A model generated the notes under the pieces. It ran no database searches, had not been told where the DNA came from, and saw only the letters and a list, made by a program, of their open reading frames with translations. This document shows positions 48,441 through 60,356 of a stretch of DNA of 64,000 nt, in pieces. The translations under genes were made by a program, and so were the position numbers. The stretch spans positions 6,758,001 to 6,822,000 of the forward strand of contig NC_051120.1 of the NCBI RefSeq assembly GCF_014839805.1. The letters are read 5' to 3'. How positions within the stretch are numbered: position 1 is the first letter of the stretch; the number at the start of each line of letters is the position of its first letter. Source of the stretch: Manduca sexta. Its lineage: Eukaryota > Arthropoda > Insecta > Lepidoptera > Sphingidae.

Positions 48441-48472
48441 TTTTTTGCTTTTTTGTGTTAGTAAAAAAATAG

Positions 48473-49612
48473 ACCGTCTCAATGGCATAGTTGTGTTTCG
48501 CTCACGATACGACTATCGCGCTGAGGAGTTACACCTCTGAGTACCACTGAAAAGGGGAAAAGGTGTGATGCTATATATATGTATGTAAGAAGTAGATTCA
48601 AACAAACCTAACGCAAAAACACAACTGATATTATTTGGCTCACAGTACAACTATCGCGCTGTGGTGTTACACCTCAGCCTACCCCTGAAAAGGGGAAAAG
48701 GTGTGATGCTATATATATATATGTATGTAAGAAGTAGATTCAAGCAAACCTAACGCAAAAACACAACTGATATATTTGGCTCACAGTACAACTATCGCGC
48801 TGTGGTGTAACACCTCTGCCTACCCCTGAAAGGGGTAAAAGGTGTGATGCTACATATATGTATGTATGTAAAAAATGGAGTCAACTAAACCCAACGCAAA
48901 AACACAACTAATGTGTTTCGCACGCAGTACGACTATCGCGATGAAATTATACGCCTCTGCCTACCCCTGACACGGGGAAAAGGTGTGATGCTATATATAT
49001 TTATGTAAGAAGTAGATTCGAGGAAACCTAACGCAAAAACACAACTGATATATTTGGCTCACAGTACAACTATCGCGCTGTGGTGTAACACCTCTGCCTA
49101 CCCCTGAAAATGGAAAAGGTGTAATGCTTTATGTATGTATGTATGTAAGAAGTAGAGTCCACTAAACCCAACACAAAAACACAACTAATGTGTTTCGCAC
49201 GCAGTACGACTATCGCGCTCAAATGTTACACCTCTGCCTACCCCTGAAAAGGGGAATAGATGTGATGCTATATATATGTATGTAAAAAGTAGATTCAAGC
49301 AAACCTAACGCAAAAATACGACTGATATATTTCGATCATACTATAACTATTGCGCTGTGGTGTTACATCTCTGCCTACCCCTAAAAAGGGGAAAAGGTGT
49401 GATGCTATATACATATATGTATGTATGTAAGAAGTAGAGTCAATTAAACCCAACCCAAAAACACAACTGATATGTTTCACACACAGTACGACTATCGCGA
49501 TGAAATGTTACGCCTCTGCCTACCCCTGGCACGGGGAAAAGATGTGCTATATGTATAAGTATATGAGAAGTACAGTCAACCAAACTCAATGCAAAAACAT
49601 AACTAAATACGT
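48473..49612 (+). repeat. Tandem array of eight ~140-bp units derived from a family A SINE
   Basis: The landmark ACTATCGCG (ACTATTGCG in unit 7) occurs at 48512, 48650, 48791, 48932, 49069, 49209, 49346 and 49491, a period of 137-145 bp. Unit 1 still has the SINE head 'aatggcatagttgtgtttcg' (box A) joined straight to the SINE tail 'cacctctg...ggggaaaaggtgtgatg'; box B and the body are missing. Later units keep the head remnant, the tail, and a 'tatatgtatgtaagaagtag' spacer. From unit 3 on, two subtypes alternate, giving a ~278-bp dimer. Small frames across it are incidental. Confidence 0.85.
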
Positions 49613-49658
49613 CACAGGAAAGCTAAATTCGCGATTTCGTTTTCTTGGACGACATAAT

Positions 49659-49882
49659 TATTCTAGTTTTTTAATTTTAAAACCAAACTACCGAAGCGAT
49701 CTTGAAAAAAATTTTATGGGACCAATCTGGAGAGAAATTATTTCGAATAAAAAAATAATTTTCCAAATCGGTTCATAAATGAGCGAGTTCTGAGGTAACA
49801 AACATAAAAAAAAAAAAAATTAAAAAAAAAATTCACGTCGAATTGATAACCTCCTCCTTTTTTTGTTTTGAAGTCGGTTAAT
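49659..49882 (-). mobile_element. DNA transposon terminal fragment
   Basis: The minus strand begins at about 49878 with 'taaccgacttcaaaacaaaa', then 'ggaggaggttatcaattcga', followed by 'gaaccgatttggaaaattat' and ending near 'aattaaaaaactagaa'. The same sequence recurs at 59177-59372. Both lack coding sequence. Confidence 0.6.
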
Positions 49883-50525
49883 AAAAGGCTAAACAAAGCT
49901 AAACAAACTATAATATTTTCGTTAGGACATTCTGTGCGTTCTGAAAGTATTGTTAGCGAATACGAGCGTCAGGCCTGATGCAGACGCTATTAACTTTTTA
50001 CTGTCAAATAACGAAGTTATTAAAGCAACTGTCAGTTTCATAATAATTTTTCGCACAAACAAGTTGACGGCGTCTGCGCGGTGCTTAATGACCTATTTCA
50101 AACTATCCCAACCAGTAAATACCAGGGGCGAAAGGTGACATTTTCCGAAAAGGAACCCGATACCACATATAAGTACTACTAATATGCATAAATGCGGTTT
50201 GCAAAATGTTCCAATGATAATTAGATGGAACATAAGTTACGAAAGGGAAGTCGGCAGGAATCGGTTTATTTTATTACGTCTTAATGGGAGAATAAATCAA
50301 TCAACATAACTCATTTGTACGCATGTCAAACATGCTATTCTGATTGCTCCATTGTCGCTATGGATGCGATGGACTACCGTTGACCACTAGGTCAAGGGTA
50401 TAGGTATTCTCCATAAATTTAATTTAAATTAACTGAGGCCGAAGAGTTCTAAGATTATATAGAGCGGACGTTGAAAAGATTGTCGTAAAAAAAATTTGCG
50501 CTCGGCTACTCAATCTACCTAAAAG
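49883..50525. other. Unassigned DNA
   Basis: The frame at 49950-50138 has no domain. Nothing else is seen. Confidence 0.45.
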
Positions 50526-50866
50526 CGACGATAGCCTAGTTGGGTGTGGAATGGACTGCCGAGACGAATGTCCGCAGGTTCAAATCCCAAGGGCACACAC
50601 CTCTGACTTTTCTAAAAAATCATGTGTATATTCTTTGTGAATTTATCGTTCGCTTTAACGGCGAAGGAAAACATCGTGAGGAAACCTGCACATCTGAGAA
50701 GTTCTCTATAGGAATTTCGAAGGTGTGTGAAGTCTACCAATCGGCACTAGGCTAGCGTGGTGGACTAAGGCCTAATCCCTCTCAGTAGTAGAGGAGGCCC
50801 GTGCTCAGCAGTGGGCAAGTATATAATACAGGGCTGATATTATTATATTATTATTATACTCAATCT
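50526..50866 (+). repeat. tRNA-derived SINE, family B (full-length reference copy)
   Basis: The head 'gcgacgatagcctagttggg' carries box A, and 'gtccgcaggttcaaatccca' carries box B, spaced as in a tRNA. The body contains 'gcgaaggaaaacatcgtgag', 'tctaccaatcggcactaggc', 'gtagaggaggcccgtgctca', and the 3' end is 'acagggctgatattatt' with an (ATT)n tail. It is the longest and cleanest copy in the window. Confidence 0.88.
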
Positions 50867-53800
50867 ACCGTGAAATAGCAAACACGAGTAAAATACTTCA
50901 CAATTTTTTCATATCGTGATTTGCATGTTTTTGATGCGCATATTAGCATATTTTTTTGTAAATATGTTATTTTTGTATTAATATCTAAGAACGCTGTAAC
51001 ATATCGTCTCACGGTCATTTCAAAATATAAAAAAGACTTATTACCAATTAGTAATCACTTTTGGACTACTTAGTCCTGATATTCGAACTATAATTAATGT
51101 TTAATATCTTTAGCAGAGGCTCAAGAAATCTATAACCTCATGCAAGTAGCAAAACATCCACGATCGTCTTACTTTATGGTCCGCATGTTAACTGTTTGTT
51201 TAATATAAAATAACTTACTTGTTTCCTTCTATTCTGCCGTAAAAACAGTATATTGATATAGAAATGTTATCCTACATTATTAAATTAGACGTATAACGCT
51301 TGGAAGATACGCTGAAATGGAACGAAAATATGTAAAAACTCGCCGGAATAGAGTTGAACATTCTTGAAATATGACGTTTGCTACATACGTTCTCACTCTC
51401 GACGCCTGAGGGATATTTCGAGAACAGTTAGATGTATAATAAAGTTGTGAAGTATTAGTCTGTAAAGGTTGAGTTCTAAATATTGTCATCGAGTAGTAAG
51501 TTACAATTTTAGGTGCATTGTCATAGCCCCTTTGTTCTTAAAGTGAGCAAAATCTTCAACTATTCTATGACCATTTAGTTACAATATAATTCGTTAACCA
51601 AGCTCTACAATAATTATTGTAATAAGTTTCTCTCGTGGCAGAAACTATCTTATACGAAGCTCTCTAAACTAAAAGAATATATACACAAACAGTACCTAAT
51701 TAATCCATCCTTCAGAAGAAACCAGTTAGCTTTGTTTACATGAAACAAAAACACTCGAGTGCACACGACGGATACGTCTACCATTACATAAAATGTGTGT
51801 TGACTGTACCAAATATCGCGGACCGTGACGACCCAATTTTTATTCAACTAATTACGTATGAATGTTACGTGATTACACGTAATGCTACTGTACGGTACAG
51901 TCGCGCTCAGAATGCAATGTGATTAAAAATTAATTTATAGTTATTGATTGAGTAAATTGATTGTGTTCGATGATGCAATGAAATCAAATAATCGGGAATT
52001 GTATTGTGTATTGAAATGCTTTTTATACGATTGAATGACGAGACGACCAAGCCAACAAAGCAACATTACCTGAACTTTGAATTCCGAAGCACAACACTTA
52101 GCACTTCTGGAAACTTTAAAACACAAAATTCATCCTCTGCAGTATCAATTATCTTTAATTTATTCTTCCTTTTATGAAACGGAACAAAAGTAAAGTTTTT
52201 TTATAGCATGGCTGTTCAGGGAACTGTATTGCAGTGGAAATGAACTTTACACCGTGAGTAAACTTTCATGTTGTTCCACAGAGTTCGCAGTTGCTATCTG
52301 CCAGTTAATTTGAATTGCGATTACATTTTACTTTTATTGGATCGTTTTATACGTATAAAAAGTCATATTTATTTGTTCGTTTTGAGTTTGAGTGAAACTC
52401 AATAACCGAAATATATATTTCGATAATCCGTATTGAGTAGGATGGAGTGCCAAGTTTTATATTGTTGTGATATTACATTTGTATAAAACACTTCACATAG
52501 ATATAGAGATTTCAAAACTAAACATTTGAGACAAATGTCAAAATAAATTATGAAACATATACGTGAATTTAAAAATCATGCTTGGTACTGTTACGAATCT
52601 CAGCCTAATTGTCATGTTTTTGTTTGATTTAACATTAGAGATAATAGAAATGCAAAGTAAGATGTATTTAATAGAATAATATATCACCACTATGTCATAT
52701 ACTTATTATATATTTTAATATAACCCTCGTAGGAAACCACATGATGGGAACTAACAGAATATGCAGACTCCGCTGAAGTGATTGACTTTTATCCTTCGAT
52801 ATTGGGAATCGTCCGTCTTTCGCTTCCTCGTAGTTATAATATTAACTAAAACTCCTTGGGAGCAATAAAGCTAAATAAAAAGAAAAACCACAAAACTCGT
52901 AAATTAAGTAACATTAAGACAGCTGTTCGGAAAAATACATTAATTTTCTAATGCTCTGGGTGAAATATAACTCTTAAGAAATTTCTTTTTATATAAAACT
53001 TGACTTGCCGGTTTCTATCAAACGTTATTTTTCTTAGAATTGTGGGTAATTTTCTTTGCTGGTAAATTGCCTTTAGGTCTTGTAATTGAATACGTTTTCG
53101 GCGTATCTTTGTAATATTAGCGCGGAAATAATAGACAAGTTTTGAAGAAGGAATTAATAAGTCTGTGATGAAGTTAGAAGTGTACAGACATAGCATTATA
53201 ATCAATACATTATTTTATAACGATATAAAAAAAACAAAGCTCGTAAGTTTTATGTATGGAGTAATATCTGAAAGTAATGACACAATCGATAAAAGCTACA
53301 TTATCCCTAAGAGCTATATTTTTTATCCTGGGAACTAAAACGGCCCGGGCGAAATTGTTTATAAAAGTTTGTTTATGCCATCCTTCATGAATCTTTTTTA
53401 TTTGTGGTGCTAATATTTAGGCTTAATAAAGGCATAAAATAAATATAAAAAACGATGTAATTAAAAAGTGTCCTTAAAGACGATGTATGTATAAATTGAA
53501 ATGAAAAACCTTTTTGTTTGGGGTAAAAATATTCATTCTAACAAAGGTAAAATTGTATATGTAAAAATATGTAATTAGGGTATTAAAATGATGAGTAAAA
53601 ATAAAAGTTAAACTATTTTTGTACGAATCAAATAATTTTTTTTACATGATAAATATAAGTTCTCATAACTATTTTGACTTGAATTGTACATCTCATCGAT
53701 ATCACTTTTCCTAATCTAGGGAAAAGATGTGTTTTAAATGTCTTTGCATATTATATTTCTTTAATTTGTTAGAAAACATAGCGAGTTTTAAAATTAACAC

Positions 53801-55142
53801 AACGAGTTTAGACTTTCTTCAACTAGTGGCACTGAATAAAAAAATTGTCGACTGTATTGAGAATTGACATGAACTAAATAGTGTTGCGGCGAAAAAAATA
53901 ATTTCACTTTACAGTTCTTCAGCCCTGTAATAGTTGTCTTAAAAAATCTTTTACCCATAATGATATGAAAGGTTTATTTTAACTACCGAGCCAGACAGTT
54001 CTCGAAATCGAAGACACCAATATAACTTTAGTATATCGACATCTAGCGGTGACTTTATAAACTAGCAAATAAAATATGATTAATGTGGAACCATTTTTTA
54101 TTCATAGTTCTGATAGGGTCTGGAACAAACTGTTTATATGTTTATAATTTAAAAGCGTTAAACAAACTATTCTTCTACATATCTCTTAGATTTCTTTAAA
54201 TATTTAGATTTTCATAACACGGGATCTCTATACATTTCTAGAATAAAATGTAGTAAAGATTTCTTTCTAACCACTTTCAAAACACCCTTTGAATAATCAT
54301 AACTTACGAAATATTTATATTTCGGAATCAGACATAAATATTTATATGTGTAGGTTTTATATTTGATTTTTGCTGAATCTTCCAATTATAGTATCTTGTA
54401 GGTCATCGCTCCTTACTAAAGGACATTCAGAACTTCCAGAGATATACACATATTAATGAATACATTTTCATAACCAAATGAATAATAAATTTTCAATGAT
54501 TTAGTGCTGGAATGACGTGGATTAATTACTATTAATTGACTAAAAATTTATTACTTGACTGTCAAATGAGTATAAACGTAATTATGATTTCAATTTGAAC
54601 GTTTGTAGAGAAAATTAACTAGCGGATTATAATTAATTAAATGTTATTATAGTACTTTTATATTACAGTGATTGTTGTCTCTGACATAGTGATATATGAT
54701 GGTCCAGCAAGTTTTAGGTTCGAATCCAAGTCGTGTAAAGCTTTATTAGATTTTTTCGAACAAGGTTTAATTCGCAGCAAAATTTCTTAGAGGGGTGTGA
54801 GGAGATAACTGGAAAGGTGTATTAAGTGAAACCCGTATTGTACGTGATAAGAAGTATATGATGTACAATTATATCATTGTAATTATTATGGATATGTGAC
54901 AGGGGTCAGGACTCAATCGGCAACATGTATGCAACTTACCAATATTATATCAGTGCTGTGTAGCGTGAATTGACTACTAATTATATTATGATTTACCATA
55001 GGTTTAGCAGACAAGCACGTAGGAGGGTTACTTGATTGTGAACACACACGCCTATGTTATCCACATAACTAAAATAATATATTTTTTAATACGTTGCTAA
55101 TCCTTAAGAAAGAGGATTTTTTTTGGGAAATCTTTTAAGACT
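50867..55142. other. Long unassigned AT-rich stretch
   Basis: No gene is seen. 53290-53370 has a weak Helitron-like phrase ('tttttatcctgggaactaaa'). 54660-54775 has a box B-like 'ggttcgaatccaagtcg' and may be another decayed SINE. Minus-strand frames at 51280, 51650, 51941 and 52948 have no domains. Confidence 0.4.
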
Positions 55143-55412
55143 GCCACGGTAGCGTAGTTTTATGGCATCCACGGTACGACAACCGCTCTAAGCTCTCCGG
55201 CTCGAATCCCGGGAGGGGAATGTGTTTTTTTATTCTCAGTATCGGGTAAAAGTTTGTACCGGTAGTTTGTTTGTAGTATCGGTATTTGTACCCAGTATGA
55301 TTATAGGCTTATTATTGAGTTATGGGACGGAATACAAACGTCAATAAATAGGTGCATTAGTTAAACCTCCGCTTACTCCTTTCGGGATAAAATAGGTCAA
55401 TGTGTGTGTTTT
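55143..55412 (+). repeat. tRNA-derived SINE, family A (diverged, with internal duplication)
   Basis: Head 'tgccacggtagcgtagtttt', box B 'ccggctcgaatcccgggagg', a duplicated 'agtatcggt/aagtttgtacc' stretch in the middle, and tail 'cctttcgggataaaataggt'. Confidence 0.75.
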
Positions 55413-55477
55413 TGTGGGTGCTTTTACAGTTATCGCACGAATCCCTAATTAGATACAGGCAACTGCAGGAGTTCCAT

Positions 55478-55528
55478 TGAAGAAGAAGGGAAAAGAGGGG
55501 GCGGGTAAGGACGAGCAGGGAAAAAGGT
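55478..55528 (+). other. G-rich, strand-asymmetric purine tract
   Basis: About 50 bases are nearly all purine on the plus strand, with G runs at 55488-55490, 55497-55501, 55503-55505 and 55518-55520. It could form a G-quadruplex or triplex, but no function is shown. Confidence 0.5.
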
Positions 55529-56699
55529 GTTTTTTGAAGGGTTGTGTTGTCGGGAATAGGAGTTGGCGTAATTGGAGTGTTGTTCTTAGGAGAGTTAAGA
55601 ACATAGAAGGAGTCTCTTCCTTTCCAATAAATTAATTACTTAAACTGCCAATTATCTTTCCAATGACTGATCATCCAAAACGCAGCAGCGAAACTACCAA
55701 CACATTGGTAGTGTTAATTAATTTATGGAACCTAGCTCATAAAGAGTGTGTATAATTTTACATATCGATTATATATCTAAGAGACATTAAGTTGTCAAAG
55801 GTAGATGGTGTGCTAGGAAATACGCTGGTGTATCTTTTCATATATCCATTAAAGATGTCAGAGGAAGCTAGCCGGTGGGCTACTAAACACCCAAATGTAA
55901 TTTTATCAATCTTGCTTTACTCATCTCGATGGAAGAGAAATGGATAAACGAAAAATGTTTAGCTATCTCGCATATTCTTAGTGGAAAAACATCTTTATGC
56001 TATAAAGATAGCTGTTGTCAGCATGGCTCTCTACCATTTACGAAATGATAAATATCTATATCTATACCACGCTGTCTCGAAAGTAATTTTATAAACTATA
56101 AACTTATACGTATTTCTGTAATATATCGAATTCTATATGTAGCAATGTTTCTGGCAGGTCGTTGACCGTGCTGTGAAAGTTACAATATGTAAAATAAAAC
56201 ATAAATAAGAGAGGCTATAATCAAGATAAGAATAAATTAAAACAAGTTATTTTATTTTTATTGTATATCATTTACAATTAATGTAAAAATATATCGAAAC
56301 ATGCCAGTTTAGAAATTGTTAATACGAGCTGATACCAGATTTTATTTTACGAATGTCTTATTAGACAATAGATCCGCGATAGTAAAGGAAGCGATAGTTC
56401 GTGAAACAATAGCTCCATCGTAATATAATTATAATTATGTTCTTTCACATTAACAGTGAAATAAATTTGTATATATAAAAGTTCTTGTATATTTTCCTCT
56501 TCATTTCACTAAACATCTAGTTAATTTATGGTATTAATTAATAATCGTCCTTTGTTTAAAATGCTGCACAAAAATTGTGTTAATAAGTAGAGCAATCTTC
56601 AGACTATATTCACGGTACATTTGTATAACTTTGCATACATAGCTTTAATTCGCATATCTTCGCTCAGCTACGACTTTCGAGAAATTTTCACAACATTTT
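55529..56699. other. Unassigned AT-rich DNA upstream of the 56828 exon
   Basis: No repeat or gene was recognised. The last few hundred bases may include the promoter of the exon at 56828, but no clear TATA box was picked out. Confidence 0.4.
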
Positions 56700-56726
56700 A
56701 TGGCTTTTAAGCAATTTCGTGGATAG
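56700..56726 (+). other. Short upstream open frame in the putative 5' UTR
   Basis: ATG at 56700 followed by seven codons and a TAG at 56724-56726, 102 bases before the ATG of the putative signal-peptide exon. If it is transcribed with that exon it could lower translation. Inference only. Confidence 0.3.
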
Positions 56727-56827
56727 TTATGCGAAATTCGGCATTCGAGTACAAGGCGCCGACTGATTAACAAACTCCGAGCCGTGAGAAACAAATATTT
56801 AAGTAGAAAAATAAGTGTTTTTTCACA

Positions 56828-56900
56828 ATGCTTCACAGTGGAGTTAAATTGCATTGTTTTGTAATGTTTGTATTGTTTTCGGCTGTTATGCCATCTGACG
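56828..56900 (+). CDS. Putative first coding exon (signal peptide), secreted protein
   Basis: ATG at 56828 follows 'tttcaca' and opens 24 codons: a basic start (GVKLH) and a hydrophobic core (CFVMFVLFSAVM), then SD. The exon ends in phase 1 at 56900, directly before the consensus donor GTGAGT. A signal peptide in a tiny first exon with a phase-1 end is a common layout for secreted insect proteins. The remaining exons are not identified and may lie beyond the window. It has the same strand and phase as the exons at 61481 and 63508, so it could belong to the same locus. The overlapping minus-strand frame (56645-57076) runs into the SINE at 57004 and is rejected. Confidence 0.5.
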
Positions 56901-57003
56901 GTGAGTGTTATATTTTTTGTATTTCGTGTGTACATTGTTATTAAATAGATAGACTTTAGATTATTTATTTTTAAGTATAAATATAAATAACGGTGGCGAA
57001 AAA

Positions 57004-57334
57004 AGCGGTGATAGCCTAGTTGGGTATGGAACGGACTGTCGAGAGTAATGCCCGCAGATTCAGATCCCAAGGGCATACACCTCTGACTTTTCTAAAATTT
57101 TGAGTGTATTCTTTGTAAATTATCGCTTGCTATAACGGTGAAGGAAAACATCGTGAGGAAACTTGCATACCTGAGAAGTTCTCTATAAGAATTGTGAGGA
57201 TATGGGAAGTCTCCCAATCCGCACTAGGCCAGCGTCGTGGACTTAGGCCTAATCCCTCTCAGTAGTAGAGGCGGCCCGTACCCAGCAGTAGGACGGTACA
57301 TAATACAGGGCTGATATTATTATTATTATAAATA
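57004..57334 (+). repeat. tRNA-derived SINE, family B (full length)
   Basis: Head 'agcggtgatagcctagttgg', box B region 'cccgcagattcagatcccaa', body 'cggtgaaggaaaacatcgtg', and end 'aatacagggctgatattatt' plus an (ATT)n tail. It lies ~100 bp past the donor at 56901, so probably within an intron. Confidence 0.85.
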
Positions 57335-57440
57335 ACGGAAGATTTAAGTTCTCCTGATTGGTTCACATACTGCTAATCATGCAGATTGGTTTGCCGGTGG
57401 TCGGATATTTGTATTCGCAAGGATAGCGATCATCATACAC

Positions 57441-57602
57441 AAGGTGTAAAACCCACTATAGTGGCCCTAAATGTACAGCATTTTGGGATCAACCTGTATA
57501 TTCGGCTTTTTAAATTGGCCGGCATAATTTTGAAGACTGGCGAGGAGCAATGTTCCCTCGTCAGTCGACACTTTATCTGCATCCTACTCCAGCTAAAAAG
57601 GC
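57441..57602 (+). repeat. Dispersed repeat family C, copy 3 (diverged)
   Basis: 'caaggtgtaaaacccacta', 'gggatcaacctgtatattcg', 'ttggccggcataattttgaa', and 'gtcagtcgaca' align with 46963-47160. The 83-codon frame over it (57386-57637) is incidental. Confidence 0.6.
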
Positions 57603-59176
57603 CTACTTTTATTAATGTTTTTATCGCAGCAACTTAAGAATTCTGACAATTTTATATTTCAGTAGAGCTCATGTAGAGTCTTTAGTAATAGTCTTATGTA
57701 AAGAAATGCTAAATTTTAAAAATAATTGACACTCAACCTTCATTTTTAATATGGCGCACTGGTAACAAGACAGCCCACTTATATTGTAGATAAACCAAAC
57801 TCTATAGTCTGGCCAAAATAGACATTAAAATTTACAAAAAATCGCATAAGGCTGAAAATTGGTACGAAAGTTGGGAACACCATTATAAACAAAACGTGAA
57901 AGGTCCCCATCAATCCTAGGTATGCAAAAATAATTCAAGGTCAAACTCCAACGTATGGGTTTCATTTAAAATTTCTGATAATTATTAGAGCATACTTTAA
58001 GAATCTATAAATAATATTTTAACACTCTTATGTCTAAGAATCACTATTTCTGAGTTATGGCGATTGTAAAAGTTCATATGAGGTTGAATCAAAAAGTTTT
58101 TGGAATTAGTATGAAAATAGGGGAATATTCTGTCAAAACTAATTTATTTTTAGGACAATAAGTCTTGCTTTTTTTTGTTCCTTTGCCTTTTTTCATTCTT
58201 ATTTCTTTGTATAAAAATATTTTTACACACCCATTAAAAACTGAACTACTGCACCCATAACTGCAACACTATCGTCAAATGTAGTACCAAGGGCATGCCC
58301 TCATTATCCCTCAGGACTAGTTCATAATTATTCGCTGCTTCGTCGGCATGAAAAGTTTTTCCTACTTCATAATTCCTTAAAAACCGTAACAATTCATAGC
58401 TTCATGTAAACGACGCCAGCGTGATATATTCTGCCGTGGTAAGCAGAAAAGCGGTATGTTACGGAAACCTTATTTCGAGATAGCCGAAGTTTTGTAAATA
58501 TAGTTTTATAGTTATATATGTAACACTGAGATAGAGAAACTCTTTTAATGTTTTTTTACAAGTTCTAAACAAGATACCGTTATTTAGGTAAGTTTACTGG
58601 ATGGGTATTTCTTTAAGCTATCTGACGACATAAAAATCAAGATTTTGATTATTTTTGAGATACCGCTTTTGAGTTTAGCATGGCAGTATTTACAAATCAC
58701 ATTTTTAAAAATCCATTATTAGATGTAATGGGAGATAATTATTGGGATAAAAAGTAGTCTACTCCCTATGTGTTAATCCAGGACACAGTCTATCATGCTA
58801 AATTACATCAAAATCCGTATAGCCTTTCCTACGGTTACTAATAACAAACATCAAAACATCGAAACATTTACATTTATAATATTAGTAAGATAAGAAGTAT
58901 TATAGATAGCCGACATCAATGTTGTCCACTAGAATATTTACGGCAATAGAGTATCCAGTAACGCAATGCCCGTTTGAAAAGGAATTCGTATCGAGGCCGT
59001 CCTTTCGATTGCAAGGAAGTGATAGTTAAAAATGCATTTACGTAACTTCAAGTTTGTGCCCTAATGTAATGCGTATGTACTTCATATTTGGGGAAATTCA
59101 ACAGGATAATTTCATTAGGTATGTTTTAGGTATAACTGTTAAATGTATTAAAAATAGTTTAGAAAAATATGTTTTT
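57603..59176. other. Unassigned DNA with a Helitron-like fragment at 58732-58890
   Basis: 58732-58890 ('gggataaaaagtagtctact', 'acatcaaaatccgtatagcc', 'ttataatattagtaaga') looks like the 5' part of a minus-strand Helitron-type element. Elsewhere nothing is recognised. Confidence 0.4.
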
Positions 59177-59372
59177 TCTAGTTTTTTTAGTTTTGAAACC
59201 AAACTACTGGAGCGATTTTGGAAATAGTCTATGGGGCCAATTTGGAGGTATATCCTTTCGAATAAAAAAATAATTTTCCAAATCGGGCCATGAATATGAA
59301 AGTTCTGAGGTAACAAACATGAAAAAAAAATACACGTCGAATTGATAACTTCCTCTTTTTATTAAAATTGGC
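59177..59372 (-). mobile_element. DNA transposon terminal fragment, second copy
   Basis: It matches 49659-49882 ('aaaccaaactac-gagcgat', 'cgaataaaaaaataattttc', 'gttctgaggtaacaaacat', 'cacgtcgaattgataac'). The terminal 'accgacttc' is decayed here. Confidence 0.6.
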
Positions 59373-60356
59373 TAAACATTACATTTGCCATTTTACTCAT
59401 AAATAGACCATATATAATTCGTTTAATTTTTGGGCAATTCCGGATTCCAAGAAGTGTAGTATCCCTTTAAACAACTAGGGTAGGTAAACTTTTGCTTTCA
59501 TTTTTAGCGGGCGAAACGTAATCCGGGAATAACAAGGCTCTCGGCGACACGGCGTAATGGCGTGCTTAGCGGAGCACCCTTTTGTCAGGAATTTGTCGAA
59601 AACATCCCCTTCAGTTGAAGTACAAACACGGGAAACGATGTACTTCCATATTTTGAACGTTAGGTGGGTGACAGTATTAGTTATGGACGGTATTTTTCAT
59701 AATATGGGTCGCGGATTTTGTTGACGTTTCGTATGAGATTTGGAATTGCGTTCATATTGCAAAATAATATGCATTCCCTGGTCATTCAGAAATATGTAAA
59801 TTTATTTAAAGGTTTCCAAATGGTGCACATTTTCTGTTTCTTATTTTTTTTTTAATTCGTACTTGACCCTATAGCCTAAAATGGAATTGATTATAAATGA
59901 TTCTTTAACTGGCTGTCAAAGATTTCATTTTATGTAAATAGGCTTGGTAAATTTTGTAACATCAAAATAAAAAAGAAAACAACATAAAAAATATTTTTAA
60001 TAAAGTTTGTCACACTTTGGAACCTAAAGAAATATCTCATATACGTATAGGTGTTTTACACGCTTCGTCAATTCGCAAATAACAAGATGCTACATATTAC
60101 ATATTTAAACTGCTGGTTGTAGAGGAAGAAATTCAAAATATGCAGCCAAGTTCTCGGTACGTCAGAATAAACAGGAGGTTAATATAGATTTAACCTCGGA
60201 TTTTCCTAGAAAGTGTTTCGCTTCTTTCAACATGAAGAAACATTATATCATTGCGATAAAAACAATTTCAGGATGTAGTTGACTAAGATTAAGTTATGCA
60301 GTAATTTGAAACTACAAAATACCAATCATTTAATTCCTTATGATTTAACAATTCCA
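59373..60356. other. Unassigned DNA, GC-richer at 59515-59670
   Basis: 59515-59670 ('ctctcggcgacacggcgtaa', 'gcttagcggagcaccctttt') stands out from the AT-rich surroundings and matches none of the repeat families here. It could be a regulatory element or non-coding exon of the downstream locus. No frame. Confidence 0.4.

Noticed and set aside
48473..49612. CRISPR-like array
   Set aside because: Units of ~140 bp are contiguous diverged repeats without unique spacers, in a eukaryotic genome; they derive from a SINE.
56645..57076. 143-codon minus-strand frame
   Set aside because: It begins inside a family B SINE and runs antisense through the signal-peptide exon and its 5' UTR.
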